Source of the DNA: Neisseriaceae bacterium PsAf
Lineage (GTDB): Bacteria > Pseudomonadota > Gammaproteobacteria > Burkholderiales > Neisseriaceae
Length of the DNA stretch: 64,000 nucleotides
Direction of reading: 5' to 3'
Assembly: GCA_017114885.1 (NCBI GenBank)
Contig: WNLJ01000030.1
Span: 34,031 to 98,030 of the forward strand
A model generated the notes under the pieces. It saw only the letters and a list, made by a program, of their open reading frames with translations. It ran no database searches and was not told the origin of the DNA. Positions within the stretch are counted from its first letter, which is position 1. Each line of letters opens with the position of its first letter. Below are positions 40,831 to 50,301 of the stretch, piece by piece. Made by a program: the position numbers and the translations under genes.

Positions 40831-41559
40831 TTAATTTGCCAACTTATCTTCACCTTTAAAGCAAGTTCTCCATAAACACATAATCAAAACGTATAGCGAG
40901 CTAATCCACCATAACATCCAAACAATATCACTACCCCCAGTACTCACGTGGTCTTTTGCCAAAATTAAACTAGTTACAAACCATATACCCGTTGCTAAAA
41001 TATTAACAGGCATCAACTCTTTAACCCTAAAAGGATGTAGAAATTTTATCTTTGAAAAAGTTAATACACATAAAAACAAGCATACTGTTAAATTAAGCCA
41101 CGGACCTGTATTTAACAAATAAAAATACAAAGCCACTATATTCCAGGTTGCTGGGAAACCAACAAAATAATTATCAGAGCTTTTCATCCCCACATTAGCA
41201 AAACAATATAAAGAACTAACCAAAATACAAGCCAAAACAATTAAAGTTGTATGCTCCGGAAAAGCAACGTAGTAATACATAAACAATACGGGAATAAAAA
41301 CATAGGTTAAATAGTCTATAATCAAATCTAATGCTGAACCATCGACTTCTGGCAAAGCATTCTTAACATCAATTTTACGTGCTAAAGTACCATCTATACC
41401 ATCAATAACTAAAGACACCGCTAACCAAAAAATACAAGCACTAGGTTCGTTATTGACTATTGCAAGTAATGCTAAGGCTGCAAAAATAACACCCATAGCG
41501 GTAAATAAATGTACAGCCCAAGCTGCTGTTTTCTGTATTGGCCAATCGCCTAGAATCAT
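40831..41559 (-). CDS. pcs: Phosphatidylcholine synthase
   Basis: Pcs joins choline directly to CDP-diacylglycerol to make phosphatidylcholine. The 242-residue membrane protein has the CDP-alcohol phosphotransferase motif in its Pcs variant: DGTLAR, then 12 residues to G, then LDLIID, a wider spacing than the usual 8 as in PssA. VDGSALDLIIDYLTYVF and FVGFPATWNIVALYFYLL are typical of Pcs. It sits between ackA and the antiporter. Choline uptake genes are not visible here. Confidence 0.87.
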   Translation of the reverse strand: MILGDWPIQKTAAWAVHLFTAMGVIFAALALLAIVNNEPSACIFWLAVSLVIDGIDGTLARKIDVKNALPEVDGSALDLIIDYLTYVFIPVLFMYYYVAFPEHTTLIVLACILVSSLYCFANVGMKSSDNYFVGFPATWNIVALYFYLLNTGPWLNLTVCLFLCVLTFSKIKFLHPFRVKELMPVNILATGIWFVTSLILAKDHVSTGGSDIVWMLWWISSLYVLIMCLWRTCFKGEDKLAN

Positions 41560-41630
41560 ATTCAGTCTTATCAGATTTAATAATGCAATTATTCTAACAG
41601 AAAATAATAATTGTCATGATATTTATTCTT

Positions 41631-42833
41631 CTACTTCATCAGCCCAACCAACTTCGCTGTATCTCTTGCAATCATTAACTCTTCATTCGTTGGTACCACT
41701 AGAGCAATCGGCTCACTACCCTGTTGACTAATAAAACCAACTTTTCCTGATGGCAAGGTTTCATTAGCTTCATCATCAATTTTAAAACCAAATATCTTCA
41801 GTTGATCCAATACGCCTTTTCTAACAAGTGCAGAGTTTTGCCCAATTCCACCGGTGAATACAAAAGCTTCTATGCCTCCCATAGCCACAACCATCCCAGC
41901 AGCCAACTTTGCAATTCGATACACGAACATATCAATTGCTAACTGAGCGCGAACATGTCCTTCTTGTGCTGCTTCTGTAATGACCCTTAAATCACTGGAA
42001 AGCCCTGAAATACCAATTAAGCCACTTTTTTTATTCAATAAATCTGTAATCTCTTGAATATCCATATTGGCATTACCTTGTAAAAAAGAAAATATATTGG
42101 CATCAATATTGCCACTTCTGGTCCCCATGATTAAACCTTCTAAAGGAGTCAAACCCATAGTAGTATCGACAGATTTGCCATCTTTAATGGCACACAACGA
42201 AGCACCATTACCCAAATGAGCAACCAACATACGACTAATAGATATATCACAATTAGCTAAAACACGATTAGTCTTATCACTAACATAGCGATAACTGGTT
42301 CCATGCATACCATATTTTCGAACACTATACTGTTCATAATACTCATAAGGAATACCATATAGATAAGCTTTCTCTGGCATAGTTTGATGATAAGCAGTAT
42401 CAAAAACTGCTACATGAGGTATATGGCTAAACGCTCTCATCGCTACTCGAATACCAGTTAAATTAGCAGGTGTATGTAAAGGAGCGAGAGATTTACAGTC
42501 ATCCACACCATCAATGACTTTTTGCGTGATAATTTGCGAATCTTTAAAAAACTCTCCGCCATGTACAATTCGATGGCCTACTGCCTTAATCAATTGCTCT
42601 AATTTTGTTTCCTCAAGAATTTGCATTAAAACATCCACTGCCCCTTCATGGGTTGGATTATCTGATAAATCAACTAATGTCTTATCTCCTTCGTAGTGGA
42701 TATTAAGATAGGCATCTGGTAAATTTAATTTTTCTGCTAAATAACTAATGATAACGTCACCCGTTTTGTAATCGAGCACAGCACCTTTTAAAGAAGAACT
42801 CCCACAATTAAATACCAAAATTAAATTTTCCAT
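41631..42833 (-). CDS. ackA: Acetate kinase
   Basis: AckA interconverts acetate plus ATP and acetyl phosphate. The N-terminal phosphate motif VFNCGSSSLKGAV, the histidine region VGHRIVHGG and the later LVAHLGNGASLCAI and TRSGNID are all present. The 400-residue length is normal. pta is not adjacent, so acetyl phosphate must be made or used by a gene elsewhere. Confidence 0.96.
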   Translation of the reverse strand: MENLILVFNCGSSSLKGAVLDYKTGDVIISYLAEKLNLPDAYLNIHYEGDKTLVDLSDNPTHEGAVDVLMQILEETKLEQLIKAVGHRIVHGGEFFKDSQIITQKVIDGVDDCKSLAPLHTPANLTGIRVAMRAFSHIPHVAVFDTAYHQTMPEKAYLYGIPYEYYEQYSVRKYGMHGTSYRYVSDKTNRVLANCDISISRMLVAHLGNGASLCAIKDGKSVDTTMGLTPLEGLIMGTRSGNIDANIFSFLQGNANMDIQEITDLLNKKSGLIGISGLSSDLRVITEAAQEGHVRAQLAIDMFVYRIAKLAAGMVVAMGGIEAFVFTGGIGQNSALVRKGVLDQLKIFGFKIDDEANETLPSGKVGFISQQGSEPIALVVPTNEELMIARDTAKLVGLMK

Positions 42834-42875
42834 AGTCCATCCTAATTAAACATTAAAGTTTATTTTGAATTAATT

Positions 42876-43406
42876 TTATTTAACAAAATAAGTTCTAGCC
42901 CCTGTAAATTGTTTATTCCAGTAAGGATTATCCAAAGAACCTATTTGCACAACACTTCTACTATTAGGTGAATGTAAAAACCTACCATTCCCTAAATAAA
43001 TACCCACATGTGAATATTTTTGACCAGTCGTATTAAAAAATACTAAATCCCCAACTTTTAATTGATTTTTATTAATGGGAATCCCAGCACTTGCCATTTC
43101 ACGAGCCGTTCTTGGAAGACTTGTATGAACTGTATTTTGATATACATTTAATACCAGTCCACTACAATCAAATCCAGACGCTCGACTGCTGCCTCCATAA
43201 GTATAAGGCATACCTACCAAACTCATGGCGTACATCATAATATCTGGATAAGCCTGTTGATAAGCAATATGAGATATTCTAACAGGCGGGGTTGAATGTC
43301 CACCACCCGTATAAGAAGGATGACTTCCAGACGAAGGACCTTGACTGCTCATACAAGCAGTTAATAAAAATACTACTATCCATAAAATATTATGCTTCGT
43401 TTTCAT
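42876..43406 (-). CDS. NlpC/P60 family lipoprotein
   Basis: A lipoprotein signal (NILWIVVFLLTAC) is followed by a glycine/serine-rich linker and an NlpC/P60 domain with catalytic cysteine in GFDCSGLVLNVY and histidines in YSHVGIYLG and FLHSPNS. It is 176 residues. It probably hydrolyses peptidoglycan peptides at the outer membrane, like Spr/MepS. Its start overlaps the end of the SDR gene by 17 bases. Confidence 0.9.
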   Translation of the reverse strand: MKTKHNILWIVVFLLTACMSSQGPSSGSHPSYTGGGHSTPPVRISHIAYQQAYPDIMMYAMSLVGMPYTYGGSSRASGFDCSGLVLNVYQNTVHTSLPRTAREMASAGIPINKNQLKVGDLVFFNTTGQKYSHVGIYLGNGRFLHSPNSRSVVQIGSLDNPYWNKQFTGARTYFVK

Positions 43407-44148
43407 TTTTATAAACTTTCAAGCCTGCAAATGTTTGTGCAACTGGCATAATTTCTATGGAATTAATATTCAAGTAAGCCGGTTGTTGATAAATCCACAA
43501 AGCAACATTGGCAATATCTTCTGGCTTAATGTATTGCACCTTAGCATAAGGCTCTTGAGCTTTTTTTTCATCTCCTTTGAATCTGACTTGAGAAAACTCT
43601 GTTTCTCCGCAAAGACCGGGCTCTATATTACTTACCCGAATATTATCTTTCGCTAAATCCGCTCTCAAATTCTTACTAAACTGTTTAACAAATGCTTTCG
43701 AAGCGCCATATACATTAGCGCCATAATAAGGGTAAGAACCAGCCGTTGAACCAAGATTAATAATATGTCCCTCTTTTCTTGCTACCATTTGAGGTAAAAT
43801 TTTATGGGTTACATAAGTTAATCCTAATACATTGGTTTGAATCATTTTTTCCCAATCTGAAAAATCAGTTTTATCTGCTGATTCTAATCCAAGTGCCAAG
43901 CCTGCATTATTAATCAATAAATCGATTCTGGCCCAATCACCAGATAAAGAATTTAGTGCATCATCAACTGATTTTTTATCAGTAACATCCATTTGTACGG
44001 GCAGCAATTTTTCACCCAATTCTTGATGTAATTGTTCTAATTTTTCAAGTCTTCTGGCCGTTGCAATCACCTGATAACCTGCATTAACAAATACCTTACA
44101 CATTTCTTTGCCAAATCCAGCCGAAGCACCCGTCACTAATATAGCCAT
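43390..44148 (-). CDS. Short-chain dehydrogenase/reductase, YdfG-like
   Basis: The Rossmann motif is TGASAGFG near the N-terminus and the active-site pair is YGASK, with the preceding serine in NLGSTAGSYPYYG. The sequence most resembles YdfG, an NADP-dependent 3-hydroxy acid dehydrogenase. The product is 252 residues. It lies between crcB (13 bases upstream) and the NlpC lipoprotein gene, which it overlaps. Confidence 0.88.
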   Translation of the reverse strand: MAILVTGASAGFGKEMCKVFVNAGYQVIATARRLEKLEQLHQELGEKLLPVQMDVTDKKSVDDALNSLSGDWARIDLLINNAGLALGLESADKTDFSDWEKMIQTNVLGLTYVTHKILPQMVARKEGHIINLGSTAGSYPYYGANVYGASKAFVKQFSKNLRADLAKDNIRVSNIEPGLCGETEFSQVRFKGDEKKAQEPYAKVQYIKPEDIANVALWIYQQPAYLNINSIEIMPVAQTFAGLKVYKNENEA

Positions 44149-44161
44149 AATAATTATCCTT

Positions 44162-44548
44162 TTATCCTTTTCTTACCCACATTGCCAAAGCAATCCCTAA
44201 AAAAGTCATCATTAAAGAACCAATAACATTAGCCGCGATTACAAGCATTGCTAATGACATATTTGAAGCTCGAATTAAACTAACAACTTCAAGAGAAAAA
44301 GTTGAAAAAGTAGTTAAGCTACCTAAAAAACCAACGATAATAAATAACTTAAAAACCTCGGGATAGTCGGCATTTGCAAAAATCACATAAGCTAAACCAA
44401 TAAAAAAACAACCTATCAGGTTGACAGATAAGGTTCCTATTAAAGAGCTTCCCAACACTGGAAATGCAACCAAGCCTATGCCCCATCTTAATAAAGCCCC
44501 TAAAACCGCCCCTAAAGAAATAGCAATAATATAGTCATAATTAAACAT
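44162..44548 (-). CDS. crcB: Fluoride channel CrcB/Fluc
   Basis: CrcB is a dimeric fluoride exporter. The 128-residue protein has four membrane helices and the pore motif GSLTTFSTFS; GALLRWGIGL and the asparagine in SVNLIGCFFIG are also conserved. No fluoride riboswitch was recognised upstream. It is first in a unit with the SDR and the NlpC lipoprotein. Confidence 0.95.
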   Translation of the reverse strand: MFNYDYIIAISLGAVLGALLRWGIGLVAFPVLGSSLIGTLSVNLIGCFFIGLAYVIFANADYPEVFKLFIIVGFLGSLTTFSTFSLEVVSLIRASNMSLAMLVIAANVIGSLMMTFLGIALAMWVRKG

Positions 44549-44718
44549 GCGCTACCCTAATATATAATTTAATTTATTAAAGTAATGATTTTCAATTATT
44601 ACATATAAAGTTGAGCAACAAAATACCTTTTATGATACTTTCATGAGATAATTGGCTCTAAAGCTTTTTAATTCACTTTACACTATTTTTAAGCAAATTA
44701 AATTCATTAGGATACAAC

Positions 44719-44943
44719 ATGAGCGAAGAACAACTCTCTTTTGAAGCTGCCATGCAAGAACTGGAAAATATTACCACAAAAATGCAAGATAAAAATGTTA
44801 GCTTGGAAGACTCTTTAAACTATTACCAACAAGGGATTAAATTAGTAGATTTTTGTCAAAAAAAATTACAAGAAGTAGAACAAAAAATTGAAATATTAAA
44901 TTCAAAAAATGAATTAGAGGACTTTAATCAAAATGAGCTCTGA
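44719..44943 (+). CDS. xseB: Exodeoxyribonuclease VII small subunit
   Basis: XseB partners XseA to degrade single-stranded DNA. The 74-residue helical protein has FEAAMQELENITTKMQ and the conserved LEDSLNYYQQGIKLVDFCQ block. It overlaps ispA by 11 bases, the usual betaproteobacterial arrangement. xseA is not in the window. Confidence 0.95.
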   Translation: MSEEQLSFEAAMQELENITTKMQDKNVSLEDSLNYYQQGIKLVDFCQKKLQEVEQKIEILNSKNELEDFNQNEL

Positions 44944-45823
44944 ATTTGATATATGGATGTCGTATCAAAAACAAACCATAGAATCTATATTAGATAACTA
45001 CCTCCCTAATATTGAAAGTACGCTCAACAATCTGAATGAAGTCATGCGTTACGCTGTGCTAGGACATGGAAAAAGAATTCGTCCCTTATTGGTAATCGCT
45101 TCTGCTGAAGTTGGGGATGCTGATTCTGATGCCTTAAAACAAAGAATTGCTGCAGTTGAATTCATTCATACTTATTCATTAATTCATGATGATTTACCTG
45201 CAATGGATAACGATGATTTAAGACATGGCAAACCCACTTGTCACAAAGTTTATGGAGAAGGATTGGCTTTATTGGCTGGAGATACTCTACAAACATTGGC
45301 TTTCGAAGTTTTAACTCAAGATAACAATTTACCTGCTCACCAAAATTTAGAAACAGTAAAACACTTAGCCAATGCTTCTGGCTTTTATGGTATGGCTGGG
45401 GGACAGGCTTTGGATTTATTAAATACTAATAAAGATACTAGTCTAAATGAACTCACTATGATGCATCAGAAAAAAACAGGGGCATTAATAGCGGCTTCAG
45501 TTCATTTAGGTTTGCTATCTTGCCAAGATTATCAAGAGGAAATTGCTATTTATTTAAAGCAATTTGCAGAAAAAATAGGCTTAGCATTCCAAATTATTGA
45601 TGATATTCTTGATTATCAGTCGCCCACCGAGATATTAGGCAAAACAGCAGGAAAAGATGAAGAATACAATAAATCTACCTTTGTGAGCTTATTGGGCATA
45701 GAAATGGCAAAACAGTATGCTTACCGTTTAGCGGACGAGGCAATCTCGATTGCCGAAGATTATCTACCTAACAGTCAGCATTTAATCGATATTGCCCACT
45801 TTATTCTAAAGCGTGATTTTTAA
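44933..45823 (+). CDS. ispA: Farnesyl diphosphate synthase (polyprenyl synthetase)
   Basis: IspA condenses isopentenyl and dimethylallyl diphosphates to farnesyl diphosphate. The first aspartate-rich motif is HDDLPAMDNDDLRHGKPTCH and the second is FQIIDDILDY. The 296-residue product ends directly next to ggt, with no base between the two stops. dxs, a frequent follower, is absent. Confidence 0.96.
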   Translation: MSSEFDIWMSYQKQTIESILDNYLPNIESTLNNLNEVMRYAVLGHGKRIRPLLVIASAEVGDADSDALKQRIAAVEFIHTYSLIHDDLPAMDNDDLRHGKPTCHKVYGEGLALLAGDTLQTLAFEVLTQDNNLPAHQNLETVKHLANASGFYGMAGGQALDLLNTNKDTSLNELTMMHQKKTGALIAASVHLGLLSCQDYQEEIAIYLKQFAEKIGLAFQIIDDILDYQSPTEILGKTAGKDEEYNKSTFVSLLGIEMAKQYAYRLADEAISIAEDYLPNSQHLIDIAHFILKRDF

Positions 45824-47596
45824 TTAATACCCCATCACTTTACCATCTGGATTACGCGTATCAGAAGCACCTTCCAATATTCCATTAGGATTCACCTTAA
45901 TGGTCTGGGTTTTGCCCATAGATGCTTTGGTAACCACCTTGTGTCCTCTTTTTTTCAAAAGATTAATCGTATCAATACTTAAGGGTTTTTCGACTCTCAA
46001 TTCATTAGGAAGTAACTGGTGATGCACTCTTGCCGCTGCAGTTGCTTCAGCTGGATTTAAATTAAACTCAATATCATTCAATATCATCTGTAATACAGTA
46101 GTAATAATCCTCGCACCTCCAGGACTACCTGTCACCAAATGTAATTGATTATTATGAAACACAAATGCTGGAGACATGGATGATAAAGGCCTTTTACCTA
46201 CCTCTACTTGATTAGCTGCACTGCCCATTAGACCATAAATATTGGCCACCCCTGGTTTTAGTGCAAAATCATCCATTTCATTATTTAATAAAATACCTGT
46301 TCCTTTGACCACAATACCGTTACCAAAATTACCATTCAAAGTATAGGTTACAGACACTGCATTACCCTCTTTATCCACCACAGAAAAATGAGTTGTTTCT
46401 TCACTTTCATAAGGAAATGGATTGCCTGGATTAACCGCTGCTACGGTAGAAGCTTTGGGCGTAATTTTCTTTGCCAATTCATCGGCATATTGTTTTGAAA
46501 TAAGACCTTTTACTGGTACAGATACAAAATCAGGATCACCTAAATATTTAGCCCTATCTACATAAGCTAATTTCATCGCTTCTACCATATAGTGAATTGT
46601 TCTGGCACTATTTTGCCCCCACTGATATAGCGGCCATCGTTCTAAAATATTCAATATTTGAATAATATGGACGCCTCCAGAAGATGGTGGTGGCATGATG
46701 GCTATTTGGTAGCCTTTATAAGTCCCCCAAATAGGTTCTCTTTCAATGACCTTATAATTTTCTAAATCTTGTTTAGTAATCCAATTGTAGGGTTTCATTT
46801 CTGCTGCAATTTTGTCGGCTATATCCCCTTCATAAAAAGCTTTTGCGCCATGTTTGGCTATCAAACGTAGAGATTTAGCAAGATCTTTTTGAACCAACAG
46901 ATCTCCATTTTTTAACGGTTGATTATTTTTAAAGAAGATAGCACGCGTAGCCTCCCAGCGCCCTAAAAGACTAGCGCTATTAGATAGTTTTTTTTCTAAG
47001 GCGGGCGAGACTTCAAACCCTTTATCCGCTAATTTAATAGCAGGATTGATGATTTTTTTCCAGGGTAATTTCCCACCTTGTTTCCACGCATATTCCAATC
47101 CCGCAACCGTACCAGGAACACCCGAAGCATAATGAGTGTTAATTGATTTCCCATCAATGACAGCGCCATTTTCGGTTAGAAAAGAATTTTTATTGGCATT
47201 CAAAGGGGCAACTTCTCTAAAATCTATGGCACGTACTTTTTGATTTTTTTTATCGTAGGCCAACATAAAACCACCGCCTCCAATATTACCTGCATTAGGC
47301 AACACAACTGCTAAGGCAAACGCAACACCAACTGCTGCATCAACTGCATTTCCCCCTTCTTTTAATATATCTAAACCCACTTGTGATGCTAACTCATGCT
47401 CAGAAACCACCATGCCATGTTTGGCATATACAGGAAATATTACTGACGGATCTCCTTCATAAGCTGCGCTTGCTTGTTGCGCTGCCATCGTTTGGTGATA
47501 CTCCTTATTAGAAGTAGAAGTACTTGAATTATCTTCTGCTGCTACATTAAACGAAAAAAACAAGCCTAATGATAAAACAATCCACTTTTTCTGCAT
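45824..47596 (-). CDS. ggt: Gamma-glutamyltransferase
   Basis: Ggt cleaves gamma-glutamyl bonds such as in glutathione in the periplasm. A signal peptide (WIVLSLGLFFSFNVAA) leads the protein. The nucleophile threonine that becomes the N-terminus of the small subunit is in ETTHFSVVDKEGNAVSVTY; SPGGARI and PSSGGVHI are substrate-site motifs. The length of 590 residues is normal. The ATG at 47596 is preferred to one five codons earlier. Confidence 0.95.
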   Translation of the reverse strand: MQKKWIVLSLGLFFSFNVAAEDNSSTSTSNKEYHQTMAAQQASAAYEGDPSVIFPVYAKHGMVVSEHELASQVGLDILKEGGNAVDAAVGVAFALAVVLPNAGNIGGGGFMLAYDKKNQKVRAIDFREVAPLNANKNSFLTENGAVIDGKSINTHYASGVPGTVAGLEYAWKQGGKLPWKKIINPAIKLADKGFEVSPALEKKLSNSASLLGRWEATRAIFFKNNQPLKNGDLLVQKDLAKSLRLIAKHGAKAFYEGDIADKIAAEMKPYNWITKQDLENYKVIEREPIWGTYKGYQIAIMPPPSSGGVHIIQILNILERWPLYQWGQNSARTIHYMVEAMKLAYVDRAKYLGDPDFVSVPVKGLISKQYADELAKKITPKASTVAAVNPGNPFPYESEETTHFSVVDKEGNAVSVTYTLNGNFGNGIVVKGTGILLNNEMDDFALKPGVANIYGLMGSAANQVEVGKRPLSSMSPAFVFHNNQLHLVTGSPGGARIITTVLQMILNDIEFNLNPAEATAAARVHHQLLPNELRVEKPLSIDTINLLKKRGHKVVTKASMGKTQTIKVNPNGILEGASDTRNPDGKVMGY

Positions 47597-47665
47597 AAAA
47601 ATCCTTTGCATTTTATCGTTTCATGGAATCCCTTTAACTTCAATATCCCATTTTTATAGAAATCA

Positions 47666-48421
47666 TTAAATTGGAAATTCTCTTGCTCCTTCTATGTATC
47701 TTTTCAAAGCCCATAAATAGCTGATTAAAGCATACAGAAAAAAGAAAGAAAAATAGACAATAGGTGTTTCTGTTGCAACTAAAAGCAACAACATAGCTAG
47801 AATAAACCAGTTGTTATAGTTTTGAACTTTTTTACTTTCAATTCCTTTAAAACTCCAAAACTTAACGGGTGCAATCATGGATAGTCCGGCAAATAAGGTC
47901 ACTAAAATAGCAATTTGCCCTGCGTATTCATAATCTGGGAAATATTCAAACCACATCCACACATAACCAACCACAATTGAGGCCGCAGAAGGGCTAGGCA
48001 AACCTGTAAACCATTTTTTATCTGCCGTATCGACTAATGTATTAAATAAAGCCAATCTCAAAGCAGCACAAGCAGCATAAATAAAAGCTACCATATAGCC
48101 AAATTTACCAAAATTATTTAATAACGCCATATACACAATCAAAGCAGGTGCTAAACCAAAGCTAACCATATCTGCAATACTGTCTAATTGCTCTCCAAAG
48201 GCACCTTGCTTGCCCGTCATGCGAGCAACCCTACCATCCATACCATCCAACAATAAAGAAGCAATAATCGCCCAACCTGAATGATCGTACCTTCCATTAA
48301 TCGCTTCAGTAATTGCAAAAAATGCAAAAAACAATGCGCCTAAAGTAAATGCATTAGGCAAAAAATAAAAACCTGTCTTTTCTTGCCAAGTTTCACCTGT
48401 TTGATTCGTTACATTACTCAT
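47666..48421 (-). CDS. pssA: CDP-diacylglycerol-serine O-phosphatidyltransferase
   Basis: PssA makes phosphatidylserine, which Psd then converts to phosphatidylethanolamine. The standard motif is seen: DGMDGRVAR, 8 residues, G, then LDSIAD. The protein is 251 residues with about seven membrane helices. It is the last gene of the truA-to-pssA run, downstream of hflX; psd lies just upstream of hflX. Confidence 0.95.
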   Translation of the reverse strand: MSNVTNQTGETWQEKTGFYFLPNAFTLGALFFAFFAITEAINGRYDHSGWAIIASLLLDGMDGRVARMTGKQGAFGEQLDSIADMVSFGLAPALIVYMALLNNFGKFGYMVAFIYAACAALRLALFNTLVDTADKKWFTGLPSPSAASIVVGYVWMWFEYFPDYEYAGQIAILVTLFAGLSMIAPVKFWSFKGIESKKVQNYNNWFILAMLLLLVATETPIVYFSFFFLYALISYLWALKRYIEGAREFPI

Positions 48422-48444
48422 AATAATTCTCTTTTATAATTAGT

Positions 48445-49584
48445 TTAGTTTTCTTTCGCTAAAGTTGCCAACACCTCTTTTAATGAATCAATTCCTAACT
48501 TATCTTGCACTGAAATTTTCAAACCTTTAACCGATCCATCATTATGGTATAACTTTTATAACTTTTGTGGCCTCTCATTTCCCAATTTATCAATTTTATT
48601 ATAAAGGATAATTTGAGAAATAGCATCTGCACCAATTGTGTTTAAGACTTGATTAACATTATCAATTTGATTAAGATAGTTTCTATCGCTAAAATCAACT
48701 ACATGTAATAAAAAATCAGCATATTTAGCTTCTTCTAAGGTAGCCGAAAAAGCAGCAATTAATTCATGTGGTAAGTTTCTAATAAACCCAACTGTATCAA
48801 TTAAAATGACTTCTACATTTTCTTGTAACCAAAGTTTTCTGGTTGTAGTATCCAAAGTTGCAAATAATAAATCTTCAGCAAATACAGAAGAATTAGTCAA
48901 TAAATTAATCAAACTAGACTTACCAGCATTGGTATAGCCCACTATTGCAAAAATAGTTTGCTGACTATTCATTCTTTTTTTTCTTTGCAATGTCCTTTGC
49001 TTTTTGATTACTTTAATTTTAGATTCTAGTTGATGAATTTTATCAGAGATTAATCTTCGATCTGTTTCTAGTTTTGTCTCTCCTGGTCCTTTTAAGCCAA
49101 TACCGCCTCTTTGGCTTTGCAAAGAACCATATCCACGAACCAAGCGACTTTTTAAATGATTGAGTTGGGCCAGTTCAACTTGTAATCGACCTTCTTGTGT
49201 TTGAGCTCGATTAGCGAATATGTCTAAAATCAGACCTACCCTATCTATCACACGACAACACAGCTCTGATTCTAAATTTCGTTCTTGACTGGCGGATAGT
49301 TGATGATTAAACACAACCAAATCAATTTGGTCTATATCGATTATTTCGCGAATTTCTTCTAATTTTCCTTTTCCAACAAAATGGGCAGGATGCACATTAT
49401 TCCGCGAACATGTCATCGACTGGATTAAAACCCCATTTGTGGCTTTAATTAATTCTTCGGTTTCTTCTACCGCTGCTTCAAATTCAAGAGGAGAAATATA
49501 TAATTCAGATGCCTTATGTTTTAAATAAACCGAAACTAAAAGAATCCTTTCTTTTTTGGCTAGATTGTCTAAGTGATTATTCAA
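48445..49584 (-). pseudogene. hflX: Ribosome-splitting GTPase HflX, truncated by an in-frame duplication
   Basis: HflX is a GTPase that rescues stalled ribosomes. The N-terminal HflX domain (HFVGKGKLEEI, RGGIGLKGPGETKLETDRR) and the G domain (GYTNAGKSSLINLL, DTVGFIRNLP, LYNKIDK) are intact. A 9-bp duplication then adds a TAA after RPQKL, giving a 342-residue protein. Past the stop the frame continues to 48445 with LKISVQDKLGIDSLKEVL, the normal C-terminal helix region. Removing one repeat copy restores about 376 residues. The shortened form may be partly active. Confidence 0.9.
48549..48566. repeat. 9-bp tandem duplication that stops hflX
   Basis: ATAACTTTT occurs twice head to tail at 48549-48557 and 48558-48566; the junction allows 1 base of ambiguity. 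On the minus strand it is AAAAGTTAT twice, reading PQKL-stop-KLYHN instead of PQKLYHN. The length is a multiple of three, so the frame is kept and only the new stop matters. Confidence 0.97.
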
Positions 49585-49612
49585 GTGGTGAATGACCTCT
49601 CACTCTAAAGTA

Positions 49613-50281
49613 TCATGCTTCTTGATTACTAAGCTGTGCCAAGACAGAACTTGTGGCTTTAACTTTATCACCAATGACCACTTTAGGCTCAGCATCTACT
49701 GGTAAATACAAATCCACACGAGAACCAAAACGAATAAATCCATAACGTTCGCCTCTAGAGACTTCATCTCCTTTTTTAGCATAACAAAGAATTCGTCTCG
49801 CAATTAAACCTGCTACTTGTACGAAAGTAATAGATTGTCCACTGCTGGTTTTTAATAAAATAGCGTTACACTCATTTTCAGAGCTGGCTTTATCAACTGC
49901 TGCATTTAAAAAACTACCTGCATAGTACTCTACTTTTTCTACTACACCAGCGACAGGTACACGGTTAGAGTGAACATTAAACACATTCATGAAAATACTA
50001 ATTTTCAATGCTTCTTGTTGGCGGAAAGGATCTGTGGTTTTTTCTACAATAATCACCTTGCCATCCGCAGGAGATACCACAGATAACTCATCATCATTCG
50101 GTAAGTTACGAGGAGGATCTCTGAAAAACTGTATCACAAATACTGTAATAAAATATAGAATAATATTTAAGAACCAACATCCTATAAAAAAAGCACCCCA
50201 ACAAATTAATAACATTAAAATGATATAAGGATGACCCTCACGAGCGATGTATGGATGTGGATAACTGTTTTTTAAACTCAT
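49613..50281 (-). CDS. psd: Phosphatidylserine decarboxylase, short proenzyme type
   Basis: Psd decarboxylates phosphatidylserine to phosphatidylethanolamine. The 222-residue protein has an N-terminal membrane segment and the self-cleavage site [11 protein letters not shown], where the serine becomes the pyruvoyl group. The short length places it in the Psd-A type. It is 20 bases after accD and 28 before hflX, and pairs functionally with pssA. Confidence 0.93.
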   Translation of the reverse strand: MSLKNSYPHPYIAREGHPYIILMLLICWGAFFIGCWFLNIILYFITVFVIQFFRDPPRNLPNDDELSVVSPADGKVIIVEKTTDPFRQQEALKISIFMNVFNVHSNRVPVAGVVEKVEYYAGSFLNAAVDKASSENECNAILLKTSSGQSITFVQVAGLIARRILCYAKKGDEVSRGERYGFIRFGSRVDLYLPVDAEPKVVIGDKVKATSSVLAQLSNQEA

Positions 50282-50301
50282 TTTATAATCTCTTCTTCTA
50301 A

